Below, piece by piece: positions 7,514 to 15,597 of a DNA stretch of 16,131 nucleotides. The DNA comes from CAZXCQ01 sp964639275 (GTDB lineage Bacteria > Desulfobacterota > DSM-4660 > Desulfatiglandales > Desulfatiglandaceae), in the NCBI GenBank assembly GCA_964639275.1, contig CAZXCQ010000142.1:1-16131 (forward strand), written 5' to 3'. Positions within the stretch are counted from its first letter, which is position 1, and each line of letters starts with the position of its first letter. A model generated the notes under the pieces. That model was not told where the DNA came from, did not search any database, and saw only the letters and a program-made list of their open reading frames with translations. The position numbers and the translations under genes are program-made.

Positions 7514-7696
7514 ATGGAATCTCAAGCGCTTATCGAGCTAATGAAACAGGTCGAAGAAAAGGGAATCGGATGGGATAAGGTCCAGGAACAGACCAAAGTC
7601 CCTCATCAACTCCTAAACCTCTATTCCCGCTCCGGTCCTGTTCCGGTCACGCTTATCAATAAGATAAAGACTTTGCTGGAAAAGGGCGACCAATAA
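7514..7696 (+). CDS. Small helical protein of unknown function (60 aa)
   Basis: The ATG at 7514 is preceded by GGGGAG with six bases of spacing, overlapping the stop of the rhodanese-like gene, so coupled translation is likely. The 60-residue product looks all-helical: about 4-17, 20-28, 31-38 and 43-57, broken by Gly/Pro turns. The order of short helices (GWDKVQEQTKV, then PHQLLNLYSRSG, then VPVTLINKIKTLLE) loosely resembles a Cro/XRE-type helix-turn-helix, but no signature is convincing. I do not recognise the family. The ribosome site and placement make it a likely real gene. Confidence 0.65.
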   Translation: MESQALIELMKQVEEKGIGWDKVQEQTKVPHQLLNLYSRSGPVPVTLINKIKTLLEKGDQ

Positions 7697-7709
7697 TCAA
7701 TCAAGAACC

Positions 7710-7774
7710 AAGGCCTCCTCTCATCCCCGCTCTTTTTTATTAAGGGCTCTCTTCTCCCTCCTCCCGGAGGCCTT
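7710..7774 (+). terminator. Possible terminator after the small protein gene
   Basis: AAGGCCTCC (7710-7718) and GGAGGCCTT (7766-7774) are perfect 9-bp complements separated by 47 bp, and the right arm runs into TTTTC. The long loop weakens the case for a classic intrinsic terminator. The position 13 bp after a stop codon, with no gene for 230 bp, supports transcript end formation here. Confidence 0.4.
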
Positions 7775-7793
7775 TTCATATCTGCCCCCCTTT

Positions 7794-7826
7794 CCCTCTT
7801 GGCCTGCCGTCGGTGCAGCAAGAGGG
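7794..7826. repeat. Strong hairpin upstream of trxA
   Basis: CCCTCTTG (7794-7801) and CAAGAGGG (7819-7826) pair perfectly over 8 bp. Inside, CTGC (7804-7807) and GCAG (7815-7818) extend the stem by 4 bp past a 2-nt bulge, closing a 7-nt loop. No T-run follows. It sits 41 bp before the trxA -35 element and outside the predicted trxA transcript, so it could be a second transcript-end structure or a protein-binding palindrome. Confidence 0.4.
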
Positions 7827-7867
7827 TCTATTGATCTCACACTGGAAAGACGGGCGAAGCCTTTCGG

Positions 7868-7896
7868 TTGACAAAATGGTGGACCCGTGTTAATCC
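7868..7896 (+). promoter_or_regulatory. Candidate trxA promoter
   Basis: TTGACA (7868-7873), a 17-nt spacer and TAATCC (7891-7896). The perfect -35 and ideal spacing place the start about 30 nt before the trxA ATG at 7933. Confidence 0.55.
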
Positions 7897-7932
7897 TTTT
7901 TTCAAAAATTGGGTATCGAAAGGAGAGGGAGC

Positions 7933-8256
7933 ATGTCCGATCTGTTGCACGTAACGGATGGAAACTTTGAGGAAGAAATTATCAAATCTGACACACCGGC
8001 CATGGTCGACTTTTGGGCTGAATGGTGCGGTCCCTGTAAGATGGTAGGGCCTGTGGTAGAGGAATTGTCACGGGAGTACAAAGGCAGGATAAAGATTGCC
8101 AAGATGGACGTGGATGCAAATCGGGAGACCCCGGCAAGGTTTGGTATCAGGAACATTCCCACCCTTATCCTGTTCAAGGGAGGCGAGGTCGCCAAGATGA
8201 TCGTGGGTGCCCAGCCAAAGAGCCACATCAACGAGGAACTCAAGAAACTACTATAG
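7933..8256 (+). CDS. trxA: Thioredoxin
   Basis: Cytoplasmic dithiol protein that reduces disulfides and is recharged by thioredoxin reductase. It has 107 residues, the standard length. The active site is WCGPC (Trp31, Cys32, Cys35). Other landmarks are VDFWAEWCGPCKM, the buried Asp25, and the cis-proline loop IPTL with Pro76. I chose the ATG at 7933 (MSDLLHVTDG) because GGAGAGGGAG lies directly before it and the protein then matches normal thioredoxin length; an upstream ATG at 7909 would add eight unneeded residues. trxB follows 68 bp downstream. Confidence 0.96.
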   Translation: MSDLLHVTDGNFEEEIIKSDTPAMVDFWAEWCGPCKMVGPVVEELSREYKGRIKIAKMDVDANRETPARFGIRNIPTLILFKGGEVAKMIVGAQPKSHINEELKKLL

Positions 8257-8268
8257 TCTGCCGCAATG

Positions 8269-8309
8269 AAAAACTTCACCCCGTCATAGCCGACAAGATG
8301 GGGTTTTTG
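8269..8309 (+). terminator. Possible partial terminator between trxA and trxB
   Basis: CCCC (8279-8282) and CAT (8285-8287) pair with ATG (8298-8300) and GGG (8301-8303), allowing a 2-nt bulge. The stem is followed by TTTTTG. An AAAAA run lies upstream at 8269-8273. This could lower trxB transcription relative to trxA. The stem is short and imperfect, so confidence is modest. Confidence 0.35.
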
Positions 8310-8324
8310 TTTCTATGGATCACA

Positions 8325-9263
8325 ATGGAAGATTTGATCATTATCGGTGGAGGCCCCGCCGGGCTGACGGCGGGGCTTTATGCCGCAAGGTCACAGCTTA
8401 GGACCATTTTGCTTGAGAGGCTCTCACCCGGTGGCCAGGTCCTCACCACAGACTGGGTAGAGAATTATCCCGGGTTTCCGGATGGGATCTCAGGCTTTGA
8501 GCTTGTTGAACGGATGAAGTCGCAGGCCGAGAAGTTTGGCCTGGAGATGCGGACCCTGGAGGTTACGGGTCTGGAACTCTCTGGGCAACACAGAAACGTG
8601 GTCACGGATAAAGGACCACTCCCGACCAGGGCCATTATTCTGGCATGCGGTGCAACGCCCCGGAAATTGGGGATTGAGGGTGAATCGCTCTTGACAGGAA
8701 GAGGGGTTTCCTATTGCGCCACATGCGATGGGCCTTTCTTCAGGGATCATGAGGTGGCCGTCATCGGGGGGGGCGATACCGCGGTGGAGGAGGCCATCTA
8801 CCTGACCCGGTTTGCCAGTAAGGTCTATCTTATCCATCGGAGGGACGAGCTGAGGGCGATCAAACTCCTTCAGGATCGCGCCATGGCCGAAGAAAAGATA
8901 GCGTTTCTATGGGATACTATACCCACCCGCATCGATGGTGAAACCGGTGTGGAAGGTGTGGGTCTCAGAAATCTCAAGACAGGTGAGGAGTCCCGGCTCC
9001 CGGTCCACGGGGTCTTTGTCTTTGTTGGCTACTCCCCCAACAACGAAATTGTCAAGGGATTGTTGGAACTGGATGAGAGCGGCTTTGTATTGACCAGCGA
9101 CAACATGGAGACCTCTGTACCGGGGGTGTTCGCTGCCGGGGATATCCGATCAAAACTACTCCGCCAGATTTCCACTGCGGTGGGTGAGGGGGCCACGGCC
9201 GCCTTTGCCGCAGAAAGATACCTTGAATCCTTCTCCGGGCCGGAGGCCTTGCCAGAACAATAA
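8325..9263 (+). CDS. trxB: Thioredoxin reductase (NADPH)
   Basis: FAD-dependent enzyme that passes electrons from NADPH to thioredoxin. It has 312 residues from the chosen start. Landmarks are FAD motif IIGGGPAG (6-13), redox-active CATC (Cys131, Cys134), NADPH-binding GGGDTAVEEA (148-157), HRRDELRA (171-178, the arginines favouring NADPH), and C-terminal FAD motif FAAGDIR. The ATG at 8325 places the Rossmann strand at the N-terminus as in the family; the ATG at 8298 would add nine residues that lie in the terminator-like stretch. The ribosome site is weak (GGATCACA). bamD starts 10 bp after the stop. Confidence 0.95.
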   Translation: MEDLIIIGGGPAGLTAGLYAARSQLRTILLERLSPGGQVLTTDWVENYPGFPDGISGFELVERMKSQAEKFGLEMRTLEVTGLELSGQHRNVVTDKGPLPTRAIILACGATPRKLGIEGESLLTGRGVSYCATCDGPFFRDHEVAVIGGGDTAVEEAIYLTRFASKVYLIHRRDELRAIKLLQDRAMAEEKIAFLWDTIPTRIDGETGVEGVGLRNLKTGEESRLPVHGVFVFVGYSPNNEIVKGLLELDESGFVLTSDNMETSVPGVFAAGDIRSKLLRQISTAVGEGATAAFAAERYLESFSGPEALPEQ

Positions 9264-9273
9264 AACCCTTGAA

Positions 9274-10008
9274 ATGATTATGCCCAAGTCATCCCATATC
9301 TTAAAGTGGCTCTGCGCCGGGGCCTTGTTGGTCTTTCTTCTGAATGGGTGCGCCCTGTGGGATTGGTTCTTTGAGAAACACGAAAAGACCCCTGCCGAGC
9401 TATGGAATGAAGGGATGGAAGACTTCAAGGGGGGGGATTACGAACAGGCCGCTGAGATCTTCCAACAGCTAAAGGACCGATACCCGTACAGTAAGTTTGC
9501 TGTGGAGGCTGAACTCAAGATGGCCGACGCCTACTACAGGAGGAAGCTTTATCTGGAGGCCTATGATGCCTATGGGGAATTCGAGAGGCTACACCCCAGA
9601 AACCCCAATATCCCCTACGTGATTTACCAGAGGGGGATGTGCCACTTTAACCAGATCAGCACCATTGATCGCGATCAGTCCCATACCCTTAAGGCCAAAG
9701 ACGAGTTTGAGCGGCTGGTCAAGAGATACCGCAGGAGCGAATACGCAAACATGGCCCGCAGGAAGATCAGGCAGTGTTACATCAATCTGGCCGAATATGA
9801 ACTCTATGTGGGCAATTATTACTACAAGATGAAAAAATACCAGACAGCCATGGCCAGGTATCTCTATCTGATCGAACACTACCCCGATCTGGGGCAATAC
9901 CATATTGCCCTGGAGCGTCTAAAGAAATGCAAAGAGAAGTTGGCCCAGGAGGAAAAGGCCGGGGAGGGGTCCTGGTGGAAGAAATTAATCCCCTCCTTTC
10001 TCTATTAG
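9274..10008 (+). CDS. bamD: Outer-membrane assembly lipoprotein BamD
   Basis: Periplasmic lipoprotein of the BAM complex, which inserts beta-barrel proteins into the outer membrane. It has 244 residues from ATG 9274 (an ATG at 9280 is equally possible; neither has a clear ribosome site, so coupling to trxB is likely). A signal peptide with lipobox LNGC puts the lipidated Cys at 26. Five TPR-like repeats follow: ELWNEGMEDFKGGDYEQAAEIF, then KMADAYYRRKLYLEAYDAYGEF, VIYQRGMCHFNQI, INLAEYELYVGNYYYKMKKY and the following helix. FNQISTIDRDQ matches the BamD family. Its presence shows a Gram-negative envelope. The 3' end overlaps the convergent alaS by 24 bp. Confidence 0.9.
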   Translation: MIMPKSSHILKWLCAGALLVFLLNGCALWDWFFEKHEKTPAELWNEGMEDFKGGDYEQAAEIFQQLKDRYPYSKFAVEAELKMADAYYRRKLYLEAYDAYGEFERLHPRNPNIPYVIYQRGMCHFNQISTIDRDQSHTLKAKDEFERLVKRYRRSEYANMARRKIRQCYINLAEYELYVGNYYYKMKKYQTAMARYLYLIEHYPDLGQYHIALERLKKCKEKLAQEEKAGEGSWWKKLIPSFLY

Positions 10009-12633
10009 CCCGTAGAGCGCCTCCAGGGCCCTGGCCAGGTTTTCCGGTTGCCCGCCCCCGCCCTGGGCCATATCCGGCCGACCTCCCCCCTTTCCCCCTA
10101 CGATCTTCGACAGGCGTTTGATTATCTCCCCTGCCTTGAACCGGTCGGTCAGGTCTTTGGTGACCACACAGGTCAACATGGCCTTTCCCTGGCCCTTTGC
10201 GCCCACCAGGATGATGCCGGAGCGGAGCCTGTCCCTTATCCGGTCCGCTGTATCCCGGAGCGCCTTCTGGGAATCGGCATCTAGCTCGCGTGAGATCACC
10301 TTGATCCCGCCGATCTCCCGCACCCCGGAGAGCATGTCGTCCGATTTCTCGGAGAGCAATCTCGTCTTTAACGATTCGAGTTCTCTCTCCTTATCCCTAA
10401 GATCCATCAGGAGCCGCTCAACCCTCTCCCCTGCCCGGTCGGGTACGGTCTTGAGAAGACCGGCAATCGACTTCAATTCCCCATCCTGCCCCTGGTCATG
10501 GACAAGTGCCGCCTCTCCGGTCAGGGCCTCTATCCGGCGGACATTGGCGGCCACCGAGCCCTCACCGATAATCCGAAAGAGGCCGATGTCGCCGGTGCGT
10601 CTCGTATGGGTGCCCCCGCACAGCTCCATGCTGACACTATCGCCGACGCGGACCAGCCTGACCCGGTCACCATATCTTTCTTCAAAGATGGCGGTTGCCC
10701 CGGTATTCATGGCCTCTTCCCTCGACATCTCGGTCGTTTGAATGGGTAGATTTTCGCGGATATGCCGGTTGACGATCCGCTCTACCTCCATCAACTTGTC
10801 GGCAGACACCTGGGTAAAATGGCTAAAGTCAAAGCGAAGCCTTTCCGGCGAGACCAGCGAACCGGCCTGCTTTACATGATCCCCCAGCACCTCCCGCAGG
10901 GCCGCGTGGAGGAGGTGTGTGGCCGAGTGGTTAAGGACCGTGGCATTTCTTCTTTCCCCATCAACACCTGCCTCCACCCGGTCTCCGGGGGCAATGCCTC
11001 CCGACTCCAGGTGGCCCTTGTGAACGATCAGGTCCTGGCCGTATTTAAGGGTATGGGTGACCCGAAACCTGAGCCCCTTACCATCTGTGAGCCAGCCCGT
11101 GTCACCCGCCTGACCGCCGGCCTCGCCGTAAAAGGGTGTTTGGTCCAGCACCACCTCGGCCCGGGCGCCGGCCTCATGGGGGCTCACTTCTCGTCCCTCC
11201 GAGACCACCGCGGCAACCGTTGCCTCCGAAAAAAGGGTTTCATAGCCCAAAAAACGGGTGGTGATGTCACGGCCCATCAGGCCTCGAATGGCCTCGGGGA
11301 TCTCCTCTTCTCCGCTTCCCCTCCATGATTCCTGAGAGAGGAGCCGCTGTCTGGACATCGATTTCTGATATCCCTCCATGTCCAGTTTGAGGGCTTCATC
11401 CCGCGCCACATCCTCGACGATATCCACGGATAGGCCAAAGGTGTCATAAAGCCGAAAGGCCACATCGCCCGGGATGGTATCCCCTCCCTGGGCCCTTATC
11501 CTGTTGATCTCTTCGTCGAGCACCCGCATCGCGTGATGCAGGGTGTCGGCAAAGCGCCTCTCCTCATTGCCCACGACCCCTTCGATAAAACCCCTGGACC
11601 GAAGGAGTTCATCGTAATCCGCCCCCATGACCTCAATCACCTTCCTGCAGACCGGGGTCAAAAAAGAATCCTTCAGGTCGAGCACCTGGCCAAAACGGAT
11701 CGCCCTTCGGATAATGCGTCTCAAGACATAGCCCCTGCCTTCGTTTGAAGGCATGATCCCGTCCCCGATCAGAAAGGCAAGCGCGCGGGCGTGATCAGAG
11801 ATGACCCTGAAGGCCACGTCCTGCTTTGCGTCATGGCCGTAAGCCCTTCCGGAGAGGTCCTCGATGCTGGAGATGAGATCCCGGAAGATGTCGGTATCAT
11901 AATTGGAGGTGACCCCCTGAACCACGGCGGTCAGTCTCTCAAGCCCCATGCCCGTGTCAATGTTTGGCCTGGGAAGGGGTGTCAGGCTCCCGTCCGGGGC
12001 CCTGTCAAACTGGGTAAAGACCAGGTTCCATATCTCCAGGTATCGATCGCAGTCACATCCCGGGGCACACGCGGGTTGCCCGCACCCGATGGAGGACCCC
12101 TGGTCAAGAAGGATCTCGGAGCAGGGGCCGCAGGGACCGGTATCCCCCATGGCCCAGAAATTATCTTTTTCCCCCAGACGGACGATCCGCTCTTCGGCCA
12201 CACCGATCTTATCGGCCCATATCTGATGGGCCTCGTCATCATCCTTGTAGATGGAGACATATAACCGATCCCCGGGGAGGCCATAGCCATCGGTCAGGAG
12301 TTCCCACCCCCATTCTATGGCCTCTTCTTTGAAATAGTCCCCAAAGGAGAAATTCCCAAGCATCTCAAAAAAGGTGTGGTGTCTTGCCGTGTAACCCACA
12401 TTATCCAGGTCGTTGTGCTTCCCGCCCGCCCTCACGCACTTCTGGGATGTGGCCGCACGGGTATAGCCCCGCTTCTCTTCTCCGAGAAAAAGCCTCTTGA
12501 ATTGGACCATACCCGCATTGGTAAAAAGCAGGCTGGGGTCATCCTTGGGAAGGAGCGAAGAACTGGCCACGATTTCGTGACCGTGGTGCTTAAAGTATTT
12601 AAGAAATTTCTCTCTGACCTCTCTAAAATCCAT
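9985..12633 (-). CDS. alaS: Alanine--tRNA ligase
   Basis: Charges tRNA-Ala in the cytoplasm and hydrolyses mischarged Ser/Gly-tRNA-Ala. It has 882 residues from ATG 12633 (MDFREVREKFLKYF), the family's usual N-terminus; TTG at 12666 would add eleven odd residues. Class II catalytic blocks are LFTNAGMVQFKRLFLG and TGMGLERL. A cysteine cluster at 184/189/193/195 lies before FLEIWNLVF-like sequence. The editing domain has HSATH (His569, His573) and CGGTH (Cys672, His676), the zinc ligands. The glycine-rich C-Ala end is GGKGGGRPDMAQGGG. Last gene of the cinA-thpR-recA-alaS run, 56 bp after recA. Confidence 0.97.
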   Translation of the reverse strand: MDFREVREKFLKYFKHHGHEIVASSSLLPKDDPSLLFTNAGMVQFKRLFLGEEKRGYTRAATSQKCVRAGGKHNDLDNVGYTARHHTFFEMLGNFSFGDYFKEEAIEWGWELLTDGYGLPGDRLYVSIYKDDDEAHQIWADKIGVAEERIVRLGEKDNFWAMGDTGPCGPCSEILLDQGSSIGCGQPACAPGCDCDRYLEIWNLVFTQFDRAPDGSLTPLPRPNIDTGMGLERLTAVVQGVTSNYDTDIFRDLISSIEDLSGRAYGHDAKQDVAFRVISDHARALAFLIGDGIMPSNEGRGYVLRRIIRRAIRFGQVLDLKDSFLTPVCRKVIEVMGADYDELLRSRGFIEGVVGNEERRFADTLHHAMRVLDEEINRIRAQGGDTIPGDVAFRLYDTFGLSVDIVEDVARDEALKLDMEGYQKSMSRQRLLSQESWRGSGEEEIPEAIRGLMGRDITTRFLGYETLFSEATVAAVVSEGREVSPHEAGARAEVVLDQTPFYGEAGGQAGDTGWLTDGKGLRFRVTHTLKYGQDLIVHKGHLESGGIAPGDRVEAGVDGERRNATVLNHSATHLLHAALREVLGDHVKQAGSLVSPERLRFDFSHFTQVSADKLMEVERIVNRHIRENLPIQTTEMSREEAMNTGATAIFEERYGDRVRLVRVGDSVSMELCGGTHTRRTGDIGLFRIIGEGSVAANVRRIEALTGEAALVHDQGQDGELKSIAGLLKTVPDRAGERVERLLMDLRDKERELESLKTRLLSEKSDDMLSGVREIGGIKVISRELDADSQKALRDTADRIRDRLRSGIILVGAKGQGKAMLTCVVTKDLTDRFKAGEIIKRLSKIVGGKGGGRPDMAQGGGGQPENLARALEALYGLIEKGGD

Positions 12634-12689
12634 TTCAACCATCCATGTCTTTGCGTAATATCTCAAGAAACAGGGGGGTTACCACCGCT

Positions 12690-13721
12690 CTATCCGTCAG
12701 GTTTTTCTTCCTGGTGATCGCTGTCTGTTTCCTTTCTCTTTTTGAGCCCGGCCTTCTCCCTGATCTGATCCGCAATCTTATCCCGAATATCGATGTTCTC
12801 GGCCAGAAAACGCCTCACGTTCTGCCTCCCCTGACCGATCCTCTCGTCCCCGTAAGAAAACCATGCCCCGCTCTTATCCACGATGCCCAGCGAAACGCCC
12901 AGGTCAAGGATATCCCCCTCCTTGGAGATCCCCTGTCCATAGATGATGTCAAACTCCGCGTCTTTAAATGGGGGGGCGACCTTATTCTTTACCACCTTTA
13001 CGCGCGTCCGGTTTCCCACCACCTGGTCCCCCTCTTTGATGGCACCGATCCGTCGGATATCCAGCCGCTGGGTCGCATAGAACTTCAGGGCATTCCCGCC
13101 CGTGGTGGTCTCGGGGCTCCCGAACATGACACCGATCTTCATCCGGATCTGGTTGATAAAGATCACGCAAGACCTGGACTTGCTGATGGCCGCGGTCAGC
13201 TTCCTGAGGGCCTGGGACATCAGCCGGGCCTGCAGGCCCACGTGCTGATCCCCCATCTCCCCCTCGATCTCGGCCCTGGGCACAAGGGCAGCCACCGAAT
13301 CTATGATCAGGACGTCAATCGCCCCGCTCCGGACCAGGATCTCCGCAATATCCAGGGCCTGTTCCCCGGTGTCGGGCTGCGAGACCAAGAGGCTGTCCAC
13401 ATCAACGCCCAGGTTTCTGGCATAGGCCACATCCAGGGCATGCTCGGCATCCACAAATGCCACCATGCCTTCCTTTGCCTGTGCCTCGGCAGCAATATGG
13501 AGCGCCAGGGTGGTCTTTCCCGAGGCCTCTGGCCCATAGATCTCCACCACCCTCCCGCGCGGGACACCACCCACTCCGAGTGCCAGATCCAGGGCCAGCG
13601 ATCCTGTGGAGATGGCCGGCACATCGATGATCTTTTCCTCCCCCATCTTCATGATCGCTCCCCGGCCAAATTGTCTTTCGATCTGCGAAATGGCCTGTTC
13701 CACCGCCCTTTCTCTATCCAT
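12690..13721 (-). CDS. recA: Recombinase RecA
   Basis: DNA-strand-exchange ATPase for homologous recombination and activation of LexA self-cleavage. It has 343 residues. Walker A is GPEASGKT (63-70) and Walker B is VLIIDSVAAL (137-146). Other blocks are loop L1 near 157-164 (GDQHVGLQ) and loop L2 near 197-212 (GVMFGSPETTTGGN), plus the acidic/basic C-tail. I chose ATG 13721 because GGGGAG stands seven bases upstream; a GTG at 13739 lies directly against the thpR stop and has no site. No recX lies between recA and alaS, where many proteobacteria have it. Confidence 0.97.
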   Translation of the reverse strand: MDRERAVEQAISQIERQFGRGAIMKMGEEKIIDVPAISTGSLALDLALGVGGVPRGRVVEIYGPEASGKTTLALHIAAEAQAKEGMVAFVDAEHALDVAYARNLGVDVDSLLVSQPDTGEQALDIAEILVRSGAIDVLIIDSVAALVPRAEIEGEMGDQHVGLQARLMSQALRKLTAAISKSRSCVIFINQIRMKIGVMFGSPETTTGGNALKFYATQRLDIRRIGAIKEGDQVVGNRTRVKVVKNKVAPPFKDAEFDIIYGQGISKEGDILDLGVSLGIVDKSGAWFSYGDERIGQGRQNVRRFLAENIDIRDKIADQIREKAGLKKRKETDSDHQEEKPDG

Positions 13722-13739
13722 AAGAACTCTCCCCTTCAC

Positions 13740-14315
13740 TCAGTGCTTTCCAGTCAGAGGCCATGCCATCATCTTGGTATAGACCGCCCCACCCGGGTTG
13801 AGATCGCTTCTAAACAGGGCCAGCTCCCCCAGGGGACATGCGGGACTGGTCAGGTCCCCGTATCTGGAAAGAAATTTATCCAAATTTGCATCAGGGCTTG
13901 CCCCCTTGCGGAACCTCCCGAGGGTCAGATGCGGCCTGAACCGGCGCTTCTCCTGTTTTATGTCAAAGGGAGCCAGGCCCTCTTGGAGGGTATCCCTGAA
14001 ACGGGACATCCTCTCAATATCCCCGTCCAGACCGATCCAGAGGACCCTGGGGCTCTTCTGGCTCCCAAAGACCCCCGTCCCCTTTAGTGCGACAGGGAAG
14101 GGTGAATATTGCATACAGGCCTCTTGGGCCACCTCGCCAATGGGGTTGATACTTTCCCGGGGGACATTCCCCAGGAATACCACGGTGAGATGAATATTCG
14201 CGGGTCTTACCCGCCTGATATCCAGAAGAGACCTCTCCAGACTCTCAGAGACCTGAGAGACAATCCCCTTGATCTCCGGGGGCAGTTCAAAGGCCAGGAA
14301 GGAACGGATCTCCAT
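13740..14315 (-). CDS. thpR: RNA 2',3'-cyclic 3'-phosphodiesterase (2H family)
   Basis: Hydrolyses 2',3'-cyclic phosphate RNA ends (formerly called LigT or 2'-5' RNA ligase). It has 191 residues. The two 2H-family motifs are HLTV (42-45, in IHLTVVFLGN) and HLTL (129-132, in FRPHLTLGRF), each histidine expected to be catalytic. The ATG at 14315 follows AGGAGG with seven bases of spacing, the best ribosome site in the cluster. The start lies inside the end of cinA (29-bp overlap), which implies coupled translation. recA begins 18 bp after its stop. The cinA-thpR-recA order is common in this lineage. Confidence 0.93.
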   Translation of the reverse strand: MEIRSFLAFELPPEIKGIVSQVSESLERSLLDIRRVRPANIHLTVVFLGNVPRESINPIGEVAQEACMQYSPFPVALKGTGVFGSQKSPRVLWIGLDGDIERMSRFRDTLQEGLAPFDIKQEKRRFRPHLTLGRFRKGASPDANLDKFLSRYGDLTSPACPLGELALFRSDLNPGGAVYTKMMAWPLTGKH

Positions 14316-15543
14316 TCAGAAACCTCCTGACCCAGTCAAGCGCCATGGTCGCGGCATTCATTTTGACCTCGTGCCGGTCACCCCAGAACCGGTATCTCCT
14401 CGAAAAGATCTCCTCACCGGTCGCCAGCCCCATATGGACGGTCCCCACCGGTTTTTCCTCGCTCCCCCCGTCGGGTCCGGCAATCCCTGTGATGGCAAAA
14501 CCCAGGTCTGTCTTTATACGGTCCCTTACCCCCCGGGCCATCTCTCGCACCGTCTCATCACTCACGGCCCCGTATCTCTCGAGTGTCTCCTGCTGGACAC
14601 AAAGGAGATCCACCTTGGAACGGTTGCTGTATACCACCACCCCCCCCTGAAAATACCTGGAGCTGCCCGGCACACCTGTCAGCCTGTGACCGACCAGGCC
14701 GCCGGTACACGATTCGGCCACCGAGAGGGTCAGGGCCTTTTCCATGAGCCCAATTCCCACCGCCTCTTCCATTGTCCCGTTGCCGGTGGCAAAGACACAG
14801 GCCCCCAGAAGCTCCCTCACCTCCCTTTCAACCCGGTCCAGATCCTTTGTGACCTCTGGCCCTTTGGCACCCTTTAGCGTGATGGTGATATGATTTTCCG
14901 GAAACTGGGGATAAAACCCAAAATCCACATCCCCCGGCACCGGCTGATATCCCCTGAAGATCTCGGTAATCTCCGGCTCGCTCAGGCCATACACCTTTAG
15001 CACCCGCTGCCTTATTACAGGGACGGTCTTATAAAGGCTCAGGATCTCGGGCAAAACAACCTCATCCATCAGATAGCGCATCTGCTCCGGCACCCCGGGC
15101 AGGAAATAGAGATGCACCTCATCCTCCACGAGCGAAAAGCCACATGCCCTCCCCTCCGGGCTGAGGACCCGGTAACCTTGAGGGAGCCATGCCATCTTTT
15201 CAAGTGAGGGAGTGATCCTGATCCTGCGGGCCCTGGCGTGCCTGGTGATCTTCTCCAACAGGTGTTGGTCCAGGCATAGCGGTCGCTTGAGAGACTTTGA
15301 GACAATGGCGGCAGTCCGATCGTCCTCGGTTGAACCCAGCCCGCCGGTGACAATAACAAACCGCGACCTTTCAACGGCCTTTTTCAGGACCTCGGAGACC
15401 AGTTCATAGTCGTCTCCCACAGTGACAATCCGTGTCACCCGCAGACCCGAGGCAGTGAGTCTGTTTGCGGCATAGCACGAATCCAGGTCAACGGTCCTCC
15501 CGGAGGTCAGTTCATTTCCTATGGTAATTATCTCTCCGTGCAT
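14287..15543 (-). CDS. cinA: CinA family protein: MoCF-like domain plus nicotinamide-nucleotide amidase (PncC) domain
   Basis: CinA proteins recycle pyridine nucleotides: the C-domain deamidates NMN to NaMN, and the N-domain has ADP-ribose pyrophosphatase activity in studied members. It has 418 residues from ATG 15543 (MHGEIITIGNELTSG), the usual CinA N-terminus. The N-domain has VTGGLGSTEDD (65-75) with Ser where Pro is typical. The C-domain begins near 265, with VAESCTGGLVGHRLT (275-289), VVVYSNRSK and TGIAGPDGGS. Longer starts up to 15588 lack a ribosome site. First gene of the recA cluster, with a good promoter upstream. Confidence 0.93.
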   Translation of the reverse strand: MHGEIITIGNELTSGRTVDLDSCYAANRLTASGLRVTRIVTVGDDYELVSEVLKKAVERSRFVIVTGGLGSTEDDRTAAIVSKSLKRPLCLDQHLLEKITRHARARRIRITPSLEKMAWLPQGYRVLSPEGRACGFSLVEDEVHLYFLPGVPEQMRYLMDEVVLPEILSLYKTVPVIRQRVLKVYGLSEPEITEIFRGYQPVPGDVDFGFYPQFPENHITITLKGAKGPEVTKDLDRVEREVRELLGACVFATGNGTMEEAVGIGLMEKALTLSVAESCTGGLVGHRLTGVPGSSRYFQGGVVVYSNRSKVDLLCVQQETLERYGAVSDETVREMARGVRDRIKTDLGFAITGIAGPDGGSEEKPVGTVHMGLATGEEIFSRRYRFWGDRHEVKMNAATMALDWVRRFLNGDPFLPGL

Positions 15544-15597
15544 GTCCGAATCCGGCACCTTCCAGAATTTTTCCGCCGTACCCCACATCTTTTAAGG

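Noticed and set aside
7300..7578. 92-codon plus-strand ORF across the rhodanese-like gene end
   Set aside because: Different frame over two well-supported genes, no ribosome site or domain.
7902..8279. 125-codon minus-strand ORF opposite trxA
   Set aside because: Entirely antisense to thioredoxin; hydrophobic runs reflect the reverse complement of conserved codons.
11791..12264. 157-codon plus-strand ORF opposite alaS
   Set aside because: Shadow of the AlaRS catalytic region, with no independent support.
12634..12666. Longer alaS start at TTG 12666
   Set aside because: The extra residues (MRYYAKTWMVE) are not part of the AlaRS N-terminus and there is no ribosome site.
13722..13739. Longer recA start at GTG 13739
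   Set aside because: The ATG at 13721 has GGGGAG at ideal spacing, and those bases are themselves the extra codons of the longer form.
12645..14087. 480-codon plus-strand ORF opposite recA and thpR
   Set aside because: It is antisense to two clear, conserved genes and its translation shows no recognisable domain; such long shadows are common where codon third positions are GC-rich.
15544..15588. Longer cinA start at ATG 15588
   Set aside because: CinA proteins begin at the beta strand EIITIGNEL. The 15-residue extension has no ribosome site and would shrink the message leader to about 25 nt.
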